Source of the DNA: a bacterium
GTDB lineage: Bacteria; Patescibacteriota; Saccharimonadia; Saccharimonadales; SZUA-47
Assembly: GCA_030430915.1 (NCBI GenBank)
Contig: JAUIKH010000007.1
Span: 1 to 38,727, forward strand
Direction: 5' to 3'
DNA length: 38,727 nucleotides
Shown here: piece after piece, positions 1 to 6,906 of the stretch
Numbering within the stretch: position 1 is the stretch's first letter
Layout: each line of letters begins with the position of its first letter
The notes under the pieces: generated by a model
The model's input: the letters and a program-made list of their open reading frames with translations, nothing else
The model's database searches: none
What the model was told of the DNA's origin: nothing
Made by a program: the position numbers and the translations under genes

Positions 1-172
1 AGAGAGGCTTTTTAAAAGCTTTATGTTTCTTGTTTTTAATCACGAAAGCCGATAACAGTAGCAAAACAACTAAAGCTAATGACGCTATAAGAACAGAATT
101 AATATTAAACGCATTTATTTCTGTTTCTAAATCCGACTCGATAGCTGTTGCAAGTAGGGGTGTTATGTTCAT
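1..172 (-). CDS. N-terminal fragment of a membrane protein, truncated by the window edge
   Basis: Reverse strand from ATG (170-172) is open to base 1: MNITPLLATAIESDLETEINAFNINSVLIASLALVVLLLLSAFVIKNKKHKAFKKPL..., one clear TM helix; divergent from the ATPase gene. Confidence 0.65.
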   Translation of the reverse strand, partial: MNITPLLATAIESDLETEINAFNINSVLIASLALVVLLLLSAFVIKNKKHKAFKKPL

Positions 173-258
173 TATTTATTTGTCCACCGTTTTTAATAAT
201 TGCTTATGCTTGAGTTTCACTATAACATGTAAGAAATAAGGGGGCAATTTTATTAGTT

Positions 259-3081
259 ATGGGATGGTTTCAAAAGGATGCCGACAAAGTTCTTAAAGAA
301 CAAAAAGTTGATATTGGTTCTGGTCTTAGTTCTCAAGAAGCAAAAAGTAGGCTAGAAAAATACGGCGAAAATGCCCTGGAAGCTGGCAAAAAAATAAACC
401 CAATTAGTTTATTTTTAAGTCAGTTTAAAGACGTTCTTATCATTATATTACTTATTGCTGCTTTAGTTTCTTGGGGGCTAAGCCTTGTTCATAGTTCAGA
501 AAAAACTGATGTAAACCCTGTAGATAGTGAATGTGCTGTTATTCAAGAAAAACGAGTCTGTCCAAGTGAAGACGTTAAGGGTGCTCAAACTTCTGAAGTA
601 CATAAAGATGAAGAAGAGTCTGAAGGTGCTCGTGAAGCCCTATTAATTTTTGCAATCGTTATAGCAATTGCAGTTATAGGGTTCTTTAATGAATATAAAG
701 CTGAAAAAACTGTCGAGGCTCTAAAAAAATTAGTCGGATCAAAAACGACGGTAAGACGAGACGGCAAGCCTACAGAAATTGATGCAAACGAAGTAGTGCC
801 TGGGGACATAGTTCTGCTAGAGGAAGGTCAAAAGGTGCCAGCAGATGCGAGGTTGATTCAAATTAGGAATCTACAAATTAATGAAGCAAGTCTAACAGGC
901 GAAAGTCTACCAGTAACTAAAAACGATAAAACAATTAGTAAAGATGTTTCACTTGGTGATCAAAAAAACATGGTGTTTGCAGGGACGTTTGTCACACAAG
1001 GAACAGCCGAAGCAGTAATAGTTGAAACAGCTCAAAATACAGAGCTCGGTAAGATAGCTACGTTGGTAAATGATGTAGAAACTGAACAGACACCTATGCA
1101 GAAAAAACTGGATAATTTAGGTAAAAAGCTAGGTATTCTAATACTTGGAATATGTGCTGTTGTTTTTGTGATTGTGCTGTTCTTGGTTGATGAAGCTCAA
1201 GATAAAGATATGCTAACACGATTAGTCTTTGCATTTACTGCTGCGGTTGCTCTAGCAGTTGCAGCTATACCTGAGGGTTTAGCATTTGTTGTGAGAATTA
1301 GTTTAGCTTTTGGGGCTAGAAGAATGGCGGCTAAAAATGCCCTAGTCCGTAAGCTTAGCGCAGTTGAAGCCTTGGGCAGTACAGATGTAATTTGTTCAGA
1401 TAAAACAGGGACGCTAACTAAAGGTGAGATGACGGTTAGGCATCTAGTTACAGGGGGCAAGCAAATTGATATAACTGGTACCGGATATGGTTTTGATGGG
1501 GGATTTCAAGTTTCGGGGAAAAATGTAAAATTAGACAATAATTCAAAAGAGCTATTGCTTTTGGGCTCCATATGCAACAATGCACGACTTAAAAAAGACA
1601 TGGTCTTGGGTGATCCAACTGAAGGAGCATTATTAGTATCTGCAGGAAAGGCTGGCATGCAATATGAAAGTCTGCAGGATGAGTACAAAAGAGTCAATGA
1701 GGTGCCTTTCACTAGTGATAGAAAATTTATGAGCACTGTTAACAAAACTAAAAAAGGCTATATTGTGGCTGCCAAGGGTTCATTAGAGGCTACTTTAGAT
1801 AGATGTACGCACTTCCTTGATGGTAGTGGTAAAACAGTGAAAATGAACAATAAAGATAGGAAATTTATATTAGATAAAAACCAGAAAATGGCTAGTGAGG
1901 CTCTTAGGGTGTTGGCGTTTGCCAAGAAAGAACTAAAGAAAGAGCCAAAGTCGAATAAAGAAATCGAATCAAACTTAACGTTTGTTGGTTTACAGGCTAT
2001 GATGGATCCACCACGTGAAGAAGTTATAGAGGTGGTACATAGGGTTCAATCAGAAGCAGGGATGCGGGTTGTAATGATAACCGGTGATTATATAGAAACG
2101 GCAAAGGCTGTTGCTAAGGAAATAGGTATAGCGGGCGAGGCTATTAATGGCGTTGAACTTGAATCGATGAGTCAAAAAGAGTTTGAGAAACAAGTAGAAA
2201 ATATTTCAGTTTATGCAAGGGTGAATCCAGAGCATAAAATAAGGATAGTTAAAGCTCTAAAAAAACATGGCCATCAGGTTGCAATGACTGGTGATGGGGT
2301 CAATGATGCTCCGGCTATAAAAGCAGCAGACATTGGGATAGCAATGGGCGTAAATGGTACAGATGCGGCAAAAGAGGCAGCAGACCTAATACTTCTAGAT
2401 GATCAATTCCTGACTATAATAAATGCGATTGAAGAAGGTAGAGGGATTTTCGATAATGTTAGGAAGTTTGTAAACTTTTTGATTTCTTGTAATATTGCGG
2501 AAGTACTAGTGATACTTTTTGGAATATTGATTTTCAATAACCTTTTGCTTACTGCCGCTCAGTTACTGTTTATCAATATTGTTACGGACGGACTACCAGC
2601 TATTGCGCTAGGCTCAGACCCTACTCGCGCTGATGCATTAAAAGCTAAGCCAAAGGTATTCCAGGAGGCGATTCTTACAAAGAGAGTTTGGGCAGAGATA
2701 TTTATATTTGGCTTCTTGATGACAGGAGTATTGTTACTTCAATATTGGTACAACAGAAACAATTTTGGTGAAGTAGCAGCTGTATCTGCTGCATTTACAG
2801 CCATGGTTATATACGAAATAGTACGCCTAGTTGATATTAGAACTGACTATAAAATTAAATGGTTTAGTAACCCAATGCTGACTGTGGCCATACTAATATC
2901 TGTAGTACTGCAGCTTTCTGTTTTATATGTTCCATCTTTTGCTGAGTACTTCCAAGTTGGACCAATTGCAGCACACGACTGGGTGATAATGGCAGCTGGC
3001 TCAGTTGTATTATTTGTGGCTATGAAACTTATTAACCCTGTTCTAGACAGGACAATTGGCAAAGAAATAGTAGCTCACTAG
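259..3081 (+). CDS. P-type cation-transporting ATPase (P2-type, Ca2+-ATPase-like)
   Basis: LTGES, CSDKTGTLTKGE, MTGDGVNDAPA and NIVTDGLPAIALG motifs; full-length 940 aa. Confidence 0.95.
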   Translation: MGWFQKDADKVLKEQKVDIGSGLSSQEAKSRLEKYGENALEAGKKINPISLFLSQFKDVLIIILLIAALVSWGLSLVHSSEKTDVNPVDSECAVIQEKRVCPSEDVKGAQTSEVHKDEEESEGAREALLIFAIVIAIAVIGFFNEYKAEKTVEALKKLVGSKTTVRRDGKPTEIDANEVVPGDIVLLEEGQKVPADARLIQIRNLQINEASLTGESLPVTKNDKTISKDVSLGDQKNMVFAGTFVTQGTAEAVIVETAQNTELGKIATLVNDVETEQTPMQKKLDNLGKKLGILILGICAVVFVIVLFLVDEAQDKDMLTRLVFAFTAAVALAVAAIPEGLAFVVRISLAFGARRMAAKNALVRKLSAVEALGSTDVICSDKTGTLTKGEMTVRHLVTGGKQIDITGTGYGFDGGFQVSGKNVKLDNNSKELLLLGSICNNARLKKDMVLGDPTEGALLVSAGKAGMQYESLQDEYKRVNEVPFTSDRKFMSTVNKTKKGYIVAAKGSLEATLDRCTHFLDGSGKTVKMNNKDRKFILDKNQKMASEALRVLAFAKKELKKEPKSNKEIESNLTFVGLQAMMDPPREEVIEVVHRVQSEAGMRVVMITGDYIETAKAVAKEIGIAGEAINGVELESMSQKEFEKQVENISVYARVNPEHKIRIVKALKKHGHQVAMTGDGVNDAPAIKAADIGIAMGVNGTDAAKEAADLILLDDQFLTIINAIEEGRGIFDNVRKFVNFLISCNIAEVLVILFGILIFNNLLLTAAQLLFINIVTDGLPAIALGSDPTRADALKAKPKVFQEAILTKRVWAEIFIFGFLMTGVLLLQYWYNRNNFGEVAAVSAAFTAMVIYEIVRLVDIRTDYKIKWFSNPMLTVAILISVVLQLSVLYVPSFAEYFQVGPIAAHDWVIMAAGSVVLFVAMKLINPVLDRTIGKEIVAH

Positions 3082-3101
3082 AGAGTTTTAATAAAATACT
3101 A

Positions 3102-3130
3102 TTGACAAAAATTAAAGCATAAGCTATAAT
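3102..3130 (+). promoter_or_regulatory. Consensus sigma70-type promoter
   Basis: TTGACA (3102-3107), 17-nt spacer, TATAAT (3125-3130). Confidence 0.85.
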
Positions 3131-3193
3131 AGTGTCTAGTTGATAATAAAATAAAAAATCAACAAACAAAAATAAAATATAAAAAAAGAAAGG

Positions 3194-3271
3194 CAATGTA
3201 AATTATAAATCTTAAATAAAGATTATAAATATTAGATAAAACAAAAAAAGTTTAATCTAAAAATTACATTG
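3194..3271 (+). ncRNA. Structured 5' leader, possible three-way junction
   Basis: Outer inverted repeat CAATGTAA (3194-3201)/TTACATTG (3264-3271) encloses two imperfect hairpins (3203-3229 and 3233-3259). Confidence 0.5.
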
Positions 3272-3278
3272 AAAAACT

Positions 3279-3425
3279 ATGGTTTTAGGACTATCAGATA
3301 AGAAATCCAAAAACTCTAAAGTTAAGTCTTCAAAAAAGAAGCAAAGTACACAAGCTCAAGAAGCTGCGGAAATGCTTAAAAAAATGGAAGACAAAAAAGC
3401 AGCTGGCGATTGCCCGTTTTGTTAG
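3279..3425 (+). CDS. Small Lys-rich protein (48 aa) with C-terminal CPFC motif
   Basis: ATG...TAG: MVLGLSDKKSKNSKVKSSKKKQSTQAQEAAEMLKKMEDKKAAGDCPFC*; preceded by a consensus promoter; below the ORF-track length cutoff. Confidence 0.6.
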   Translation: MVLGLSDKKSKNSKVKSSKKKQSTQAQEAAEMLKKMEDKKAAGDCPFC

Positions 3426-3434
3426 ACGCTGTCG

Positions 3435-3517
3435 CTTATGAGAGGAGGTGAATCCTCCTCTCATCGAGCAGAGAAACTGTATAAAAACAGATTTCTCTGT
3501 CTGCTCACCTCCCATAA
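3435..3517 (+). ncRNA. Hairpin-rich RNA with mutually exclusive pairings
   Basis: Perfect 11-bp stem ATGAGAGGAGG/CCTCCTCTCAT (3438-3464); second hairpin GAGCAGAGAAA..TTTCTCTGTCTGCTC (about 3466-3506); CACCTCCCATAAG (about 3505-3517) can instead pair with CTTATGAGAGGAGGTG. Confidence 0.45.
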
Positions 3518-3564
3518 GGACAATATTTTTATAAGTAAATAATAAAAATATTAATAAAAATTTT

Positions 3565-3609
3565 GGTTGGAACGAGTAATTTTATAGTCGACTAGAATTG
3601 CTCGCAACC
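3565..3609 (+). ncRNA. Stable hairpin
   Basis: GGTTG..CGAGTAATT..(TAGTCGACTA)..AATTGCTCG..CAACC; nested stems with one G-U pair. Confidence 0.4.
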
Positions 3610-3741
3610 CATCAAAAGATTTCATAATGAAAAACAATAATTTAAATTTGTTTTTAGAAATCTAAATGTGTAATAATGTTTATGTTAAATAAACAAAACA
3701 CAAAAAACATTAAAAATAAAAAACACAAAAAAGAAAGGAGT

Positions 3742-3774
3742 ATGCTCTATTGCTTAAAATTTAGCCAAAAATAG
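3742..3774 (+). CDS. Putative 10-aa leader ORF
   Basis: AAAGGAG just upstream of ATG CTC TAT TGC TTA AAA TTT AGC CAA AAA TAG; overlaps the first hairpin of the leader. Confidence 0.25.
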   Translation: MLYCLKFSQK

Positions 3775-3827
3775 CTAAATTATCGAGCTAGATACTTAAA
3801 AAATATCTAAAAAACGCAACAAAAAAT

Positions 3828-3899
3828 ATGATGAGCTACGAACGATCAGATTCAAAGAATCTTTTAGTCAAACTATATGACAAAATCTTTGAAGCCTAG
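3828..3899 (+). CDS. Putative 23-aa small ORF
   Basis: ATGATG...TAG: MMSYERSDSKNLLVKLYDKIFEA*; lies between the structured leader and a terminator hairpin. Confidence 0.35.
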   Translation: MMSYERSDSKNLLVKLYDKIFEA

Positions 3900-3918
3900 A
3901 AATAGGTAATAAACCAAG

Positions 3919-3978
3919 AACTTCTTCGGTGACAAATTCAGTAAAAAGAATTGGTCAGTCAAAACCGAAGAAGTTTTT
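3919..3978 (+). terminator. Intrinsic terminator or attenuator
   Basis: AACTTCTTCGGT (3919-3930)/ACCGAAGAAGTT (3964-3975) followed by TTT, inner stem GACAAATTC/GAATTGGTC; 23 nt before the next CDS. Confidence 0.75.
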
Positions 3979-4000
3979 ATTTACATGATAGAATTTAAAC

Positions 4001-4309
4001 ATGGGTCTAGATTTTACACACATTAAGGACGAACCAGGGTCAGCCATCTTTTTTATTCATGATGGAACTGAAGAAGGTGAAACTGATTTCAAACAACTAG
4101 TTAAAGAAGTCGCTAGAAGAACAAAAAAACAGATTATTCTGCTCTCTGCAGACGAAGAAAAGGCTATTAAAATTATAGATTTCTATGACTTAAGAGGTAC
4201 TAAGTTTGTAATAATTGTAAGAGATGATGACCAGCTACATCATGTATGGTCAGATGGCGAAAGATTTGATCCTTCAGTTATTGCATACACAGCTCAGCGT
4301 GCTGGTTAA
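4001..4309 (+). CDS. Hypothetical protein, possibly a thioredoxin-fold-like domain without CXXC
   Basis: 102-aa ORF; alternating hydrophobic strands (SAIFFIHDG, QIILLSADE, KFVIIVRDDDQ); fold assignment is a guess. Confidence 0.65.
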   Translation: MGLDFTHIKDEPGSAIFFIHDGTEEGETDFKQLVKEVARRTKKQIILLSADEEKAIKIIDFYDLRGTKFVIIVRDDDQLHHVWSDGERFDPSVIAYTAQRAG

Positions 4310-4376
4310 TTTAGACTAGAATATATTATTATAAAGTGTTAAAATTTACCCCTGTTGGTAACTACTGTTACTAAAC

Positions 4377-4402
4377 AAATTCGAGAGAGGATTCTCGAAT
4401 TT
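4377..4402. repeat. Perfect inverted repeat (10-bp arms)
   Basis: AAATTCGAGA (4377-4386)/TCTCGAATTT (4393-4402). Confidence 0.8.
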
Positions 4403-4425
4403 GAGAGGAAAAGGCTTGATTGTAC

Positions 4426-4468
4426 AGCCAACACTGTCAGGAAACTTATTTTACTGACAGTGTTGGCT
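4426..4468. repeat. Perfect inverted repeat (15-bp arms)
   Basis: AGCCAACACTGTCAG (4426-4440)/CTGACAGTGTTGGCT (4454-4468). Confidence 0.9.
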
Positions 4469-4492
4469 GAATAGTCATCACACTTTGACGAG

Positions 4493-4512
4493 AGGCAGGA
4501 TAGCTCAGTTGG
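4493..4512 (+). repeat. Partial copy of the 5' end of the downstream tRNA(CAU)
   Basis: AGGCAGGATAGCTCAGTTGG, identical to 4590-4609. Confidence 0.9.
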
Positions 4513-4590
4513 ACAGCCTTGAGCCAAGAATAAAATATAGCGCATTCGCTCTAGCCAACTGACAATATGTACGTTAAACTTTCAATTTAA

Positions 4591-4667
4591 GGCAGGATAG
4601 CTCAGTTGGTTAGAGCGCAGGACTCATAAGCCTGAGGTCGCGAGTTCAAATCTCGCTCCTGCTACCA
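4591..4667 (+). tRNA. tRNA with CAU anticodon (Met, or Ile2 as a TilS substrate)
   Basis: Cloverleaf GGCAGGA-TA-GCTC..GAGC-G-CAGGA-CTCATAA-GCCTG-..GCGAG-TTCAAAT-CTCGC-TCCTGCT-ACCA; encoded CCA. Confidence 0.93.
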
Positions 4668-4673
4668 CTTTAG

Positions 4674-4696
4674 ACCTCACAATATGTGGGGTTTTT
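4674..4696 (+). terminator. Intrinsic terminator after tRNA(CAU)
   Basis: ACCTCACA-ATA-TGTGGGGT-TTTT. Confidence 0.8.
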
Positions 4697-4726
4697 AATT
4701 TGTAGTAAGTCATGAAATAGTTGTTT

Positions 4727-4939
4727 TTATCTTTTAAATTTTAATTCACATGTTTCAATGTTCGTATTTTTGTCAATGCATTCGTTGTACTGTAGTTCTC
4801 TGTATTCATATTTAAAATCATCATCAATAAATAAAAAGTTTATTATCAAAGAAATTAACAGTAGAAACAAACCAGAAAACAATAGAATCATTCCAAGTTT
4901 CCTGAACTTTATATTGTGTTTATGTTTTTTGGATTTCAT
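4727..4939 (-). CDS. Small single-TM membrane protein
   Basis: 70-aa ORF with basic N-terminus and hydrophobic segment GMILLFSGLFLLLISLIINFLF; divergent from the next gene. Confidence 0.55.
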   Translation of the reverse strand: MKSKKHKHNIKFRKLGMILLFSGLFLLLISLIINFLFIDDDFKYEYRELQYNECIDKNTNIETCELKFKR

Positions 4940-4957
4940 AATCTATAATTATATTGT

Positions 4958-5368
4958 ATGGCAAAAAGCAAAATATCAAATAAAAAAATCGTTGGCACCT
5001 CTATGCTTTTTGTCGGCGTATTAATGCCGCTAACTCAGTTACCCCAAATAGTCACACTCTACACAACAAAAGTAACCACTGGTCTTTCTTTAGAAACTTG
5101 GTTAATGTATTTAGTTTTGTGCTGTGTGCCTATTATCTACGGAATAGTGTATAAGCTGCCTCCGTTAATTATTTCTAATGTGTTGTGGACTATTGTTAAT
5201 CTAGTAGTTATCATAGGCATAATTAAATTCGGTGTAATCCAAGATAGCTCTTCTTTTGAAACTTTAATTGCAGTTAATTCCATTGGAAAGTTTTTGAGTT
5301 TGATGAGTTTGTTTTTTATCAGCTCTGCATTCGTATTATTATCAATTGATTTATTAAAACCAGAATGA
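4958..5368 (+). CDS. PQ-loop/SemiSWEET-like membrane protein
   Basis: LTQLPQIVTLYTTKVTTGLSLETWLMYLV PQ-loop signature, multiple TM helices. Confidence 0.75.
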   Translation: MAKSKISNKKIVGTSMLFVGVLMPLTQLPQIVTLYTTKVTTGLSLETWLMYLVLCCVPIIYGIVYKLPPLIISNVLWTIVNLVVIIGIIKFGVIQDSSSFETLIAVNSIGKFLSLMSLFFISSAFVLLSIDLLKPE

Positions 5369-5805
5369 AAAAGATTTCAAAGATAACCAGTAAGCAGTTA
5401 GATAAATATTTTCTAGCTATTGCCGTATTTGGAATAATTGGCAGTGTAACTGTGTTTCGTAGTTATGCTAAAAGTAATTACTATGATATCCAACAGCCTG
5501 GTAGATATAATATTGGCGAAGCATTAGGTATTGATTTAAATGCCTATTATCTTGACAAAGGTGAGGAATTAAATATAAAGACTATTATAAATAGTAATCT
5601 CACTTATTGTTTGTATGGTTCATCGAAAGAAGAAGCCAAGGTAACATTTTCTTTTGGAAATATTACCAAAGAGAATAACTTTACCAATAATGGAGATAAA
5701 GTAAGTAAAATAATCTGTATTGAACCAGAAACTTCTGAAAATAAAGGTGAGTTTACCGTAAAGTCTAGTTCAGGGCTATTTATTTATAATATCCAAGTAA
5801 ATTAA
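5365..5805 (+). CDS. Hypothetical membrane-anchored extracytoplasmic protein
   Basis: ATGA overlap with the upstream gene; N-terminal TM followed by a polar domain. Confidence 0.7.
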   Translation: MKKISKITSKQLDKYFLAIAVFGIIGSVTVFRSYAKSNYYDIQQPGRYNIGEALGIDLNAYYLDKGEELNIKTIINSNLTYCLYGSSKEEAKVTFSFGNITKENNFTNNGDKVSKIICIEPETSENKGEFTVKSSSGLFIYNIQVN

Positions 5806-5939
5806 AATTTTCTAAAACGATAGAACTATATAGTGTATTAACAGCGTGAGCCCGACATGTAACTAACAATGATTTTATTTATAAACCAAAAATATCTTGC
5901 TTTGTGTTATTTTAATATATTTCAAGTTATCATTGTGTA

Positions 5940-6809
5940 ATGAGCAGTAAGACTTATGTGTTAGCTATATCTGGTGGTGTAGATTCTGTTGTTTTGTTAG
6001 ACAAACTTATTAAAAAACAGCCATCAAATATTAAGTATATTGTGGCACATTTTGATCATGGCATTAGAGATAATTCATATTTAGATGCAGAATTCGTTAA
6101 AACCTTGGCTGAAAAATATAAACTTGAATACGAAAAAGGATTAGGCTCTTTAGAATCAGATGTAAGTGAGGAGTCAGCTAGAAATGCTAGGTATGAATTT
6201 CTTAGGGAAGTAAAAAGTAAATACCAAGCAGAGGCTATAATAACGGCTCATCATCAAGATGATGTATTAGAGACTGTAGTACTAAATATTTTAAGAAATG
6301 CTAGCCCAAGAGGCCTAATAGGTTACAGTCAGCCTGATGTTTTAAGGCCGTTTATTAATAAAACAAAAGCTGAAATTTTAAAATACGCCAAGAATAATAA
6401 ATTAAAATGGCAGGAGGACATTACCAACGAAAACACCGACTATACCAGGAATTATATTAGAAAAAACATAATTCCTAAGCTTGAAAATAATAGGCAGGAC
6501 TTTTTATCAATTCGAGAAAGAGTTGCAGAAAACTACCAAGAAATTGATTATTTATCGAAAAAACTACTAGTTCAAATTATGCAAGATGGTCAAATCATAA
6601 GATCTAAATTCGTTAACCTGCCATTTGTCGTGCAAAAGCAGCTGTTTGCAACTTATTTTAAGATAAACAATATTGAATACACTAAAAATATGGTTGTAAA
6701 TGCTGCAATTGCAGTTAAAGTATTACTGCCCAACAAGCATGTAGAGCTAAGCAAAAATGTAAAAATATATTCAAACAAGCAATCAGTTCTAATAAAATAC
6801 CACCCTTGA
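5940..6809 (+). CDS. tilS: tRNA(Ile)-lysidine synthase
   Basis: SGGVDSVVLL PP-loop, HFDHGIR, HHQDDVLETVVLNILR. Confidence 0.92.
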   Translation: MSSKTYVLAISGGVDSVVLLDKLIKKQPSNIKYIVAHFDHGIRDNSYLDAEFVKTLAEKYKLEYEKGLGSLESDVSEESARNARYEFLREVKSKYQAEAIITAHHQDDVLETVVLNILRNASPRGLIGYSQPDVLRPFINKTKAEILKYAKNNKLKWQEDITNENTDYTRNYIRKNIIPKLENNRQDFLSIRERVAENYQEIDYLSKKLLVQIMQDGQIIRSKFVNLPFVVQKQLFATYFKINNIEYTKNMVVNAAIAVKVLLPNKHVELSKNVKIYSNKQSVLIKYHP

Positions 6810-6906
6810 CATGTATAATTGTTATATTGGACGTATAAGGAGTTTAATAAACTTTTTGTAGTGCAGAGCTATTTTAACAGGAAAGATATCTAAGGAAACA
6901 TAATTA

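Noticed and set aside
30-239. 69-aa plus-strand ORF
   Set aside because: Opposite strand has a better start and membrane-protein-like N-terminus running off the window; this ORF also overlaps the ATPase promoter region.
585-3062. Minus-strand ORFs inside the P-type ATPase
   Set aside because: Shadow ORFs antisense to a full-length conserved gene.
3330-3515. 61-aa minus-strand ORF
   Set aside because: Overlaps the CPFC peptide and hairpin region; composition follows the inverted repeats rather than a protein.
4339-4545. 68-aa minus-strand ORF upstream of tRNA(CAU)
   Set aside because: Sequence is explained by inverted repeats and a partial tRNA copy.
4494-4562. A second complete tRNA gene
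   Set aside because: Only the first 19-20 nt match; no anticodon arm or T-arm follows.
6806-6905. TTGACA at the end of tilS as the ftsH promoter
   Set aside because: No -10 at an acceptable spacing; left uncalled.
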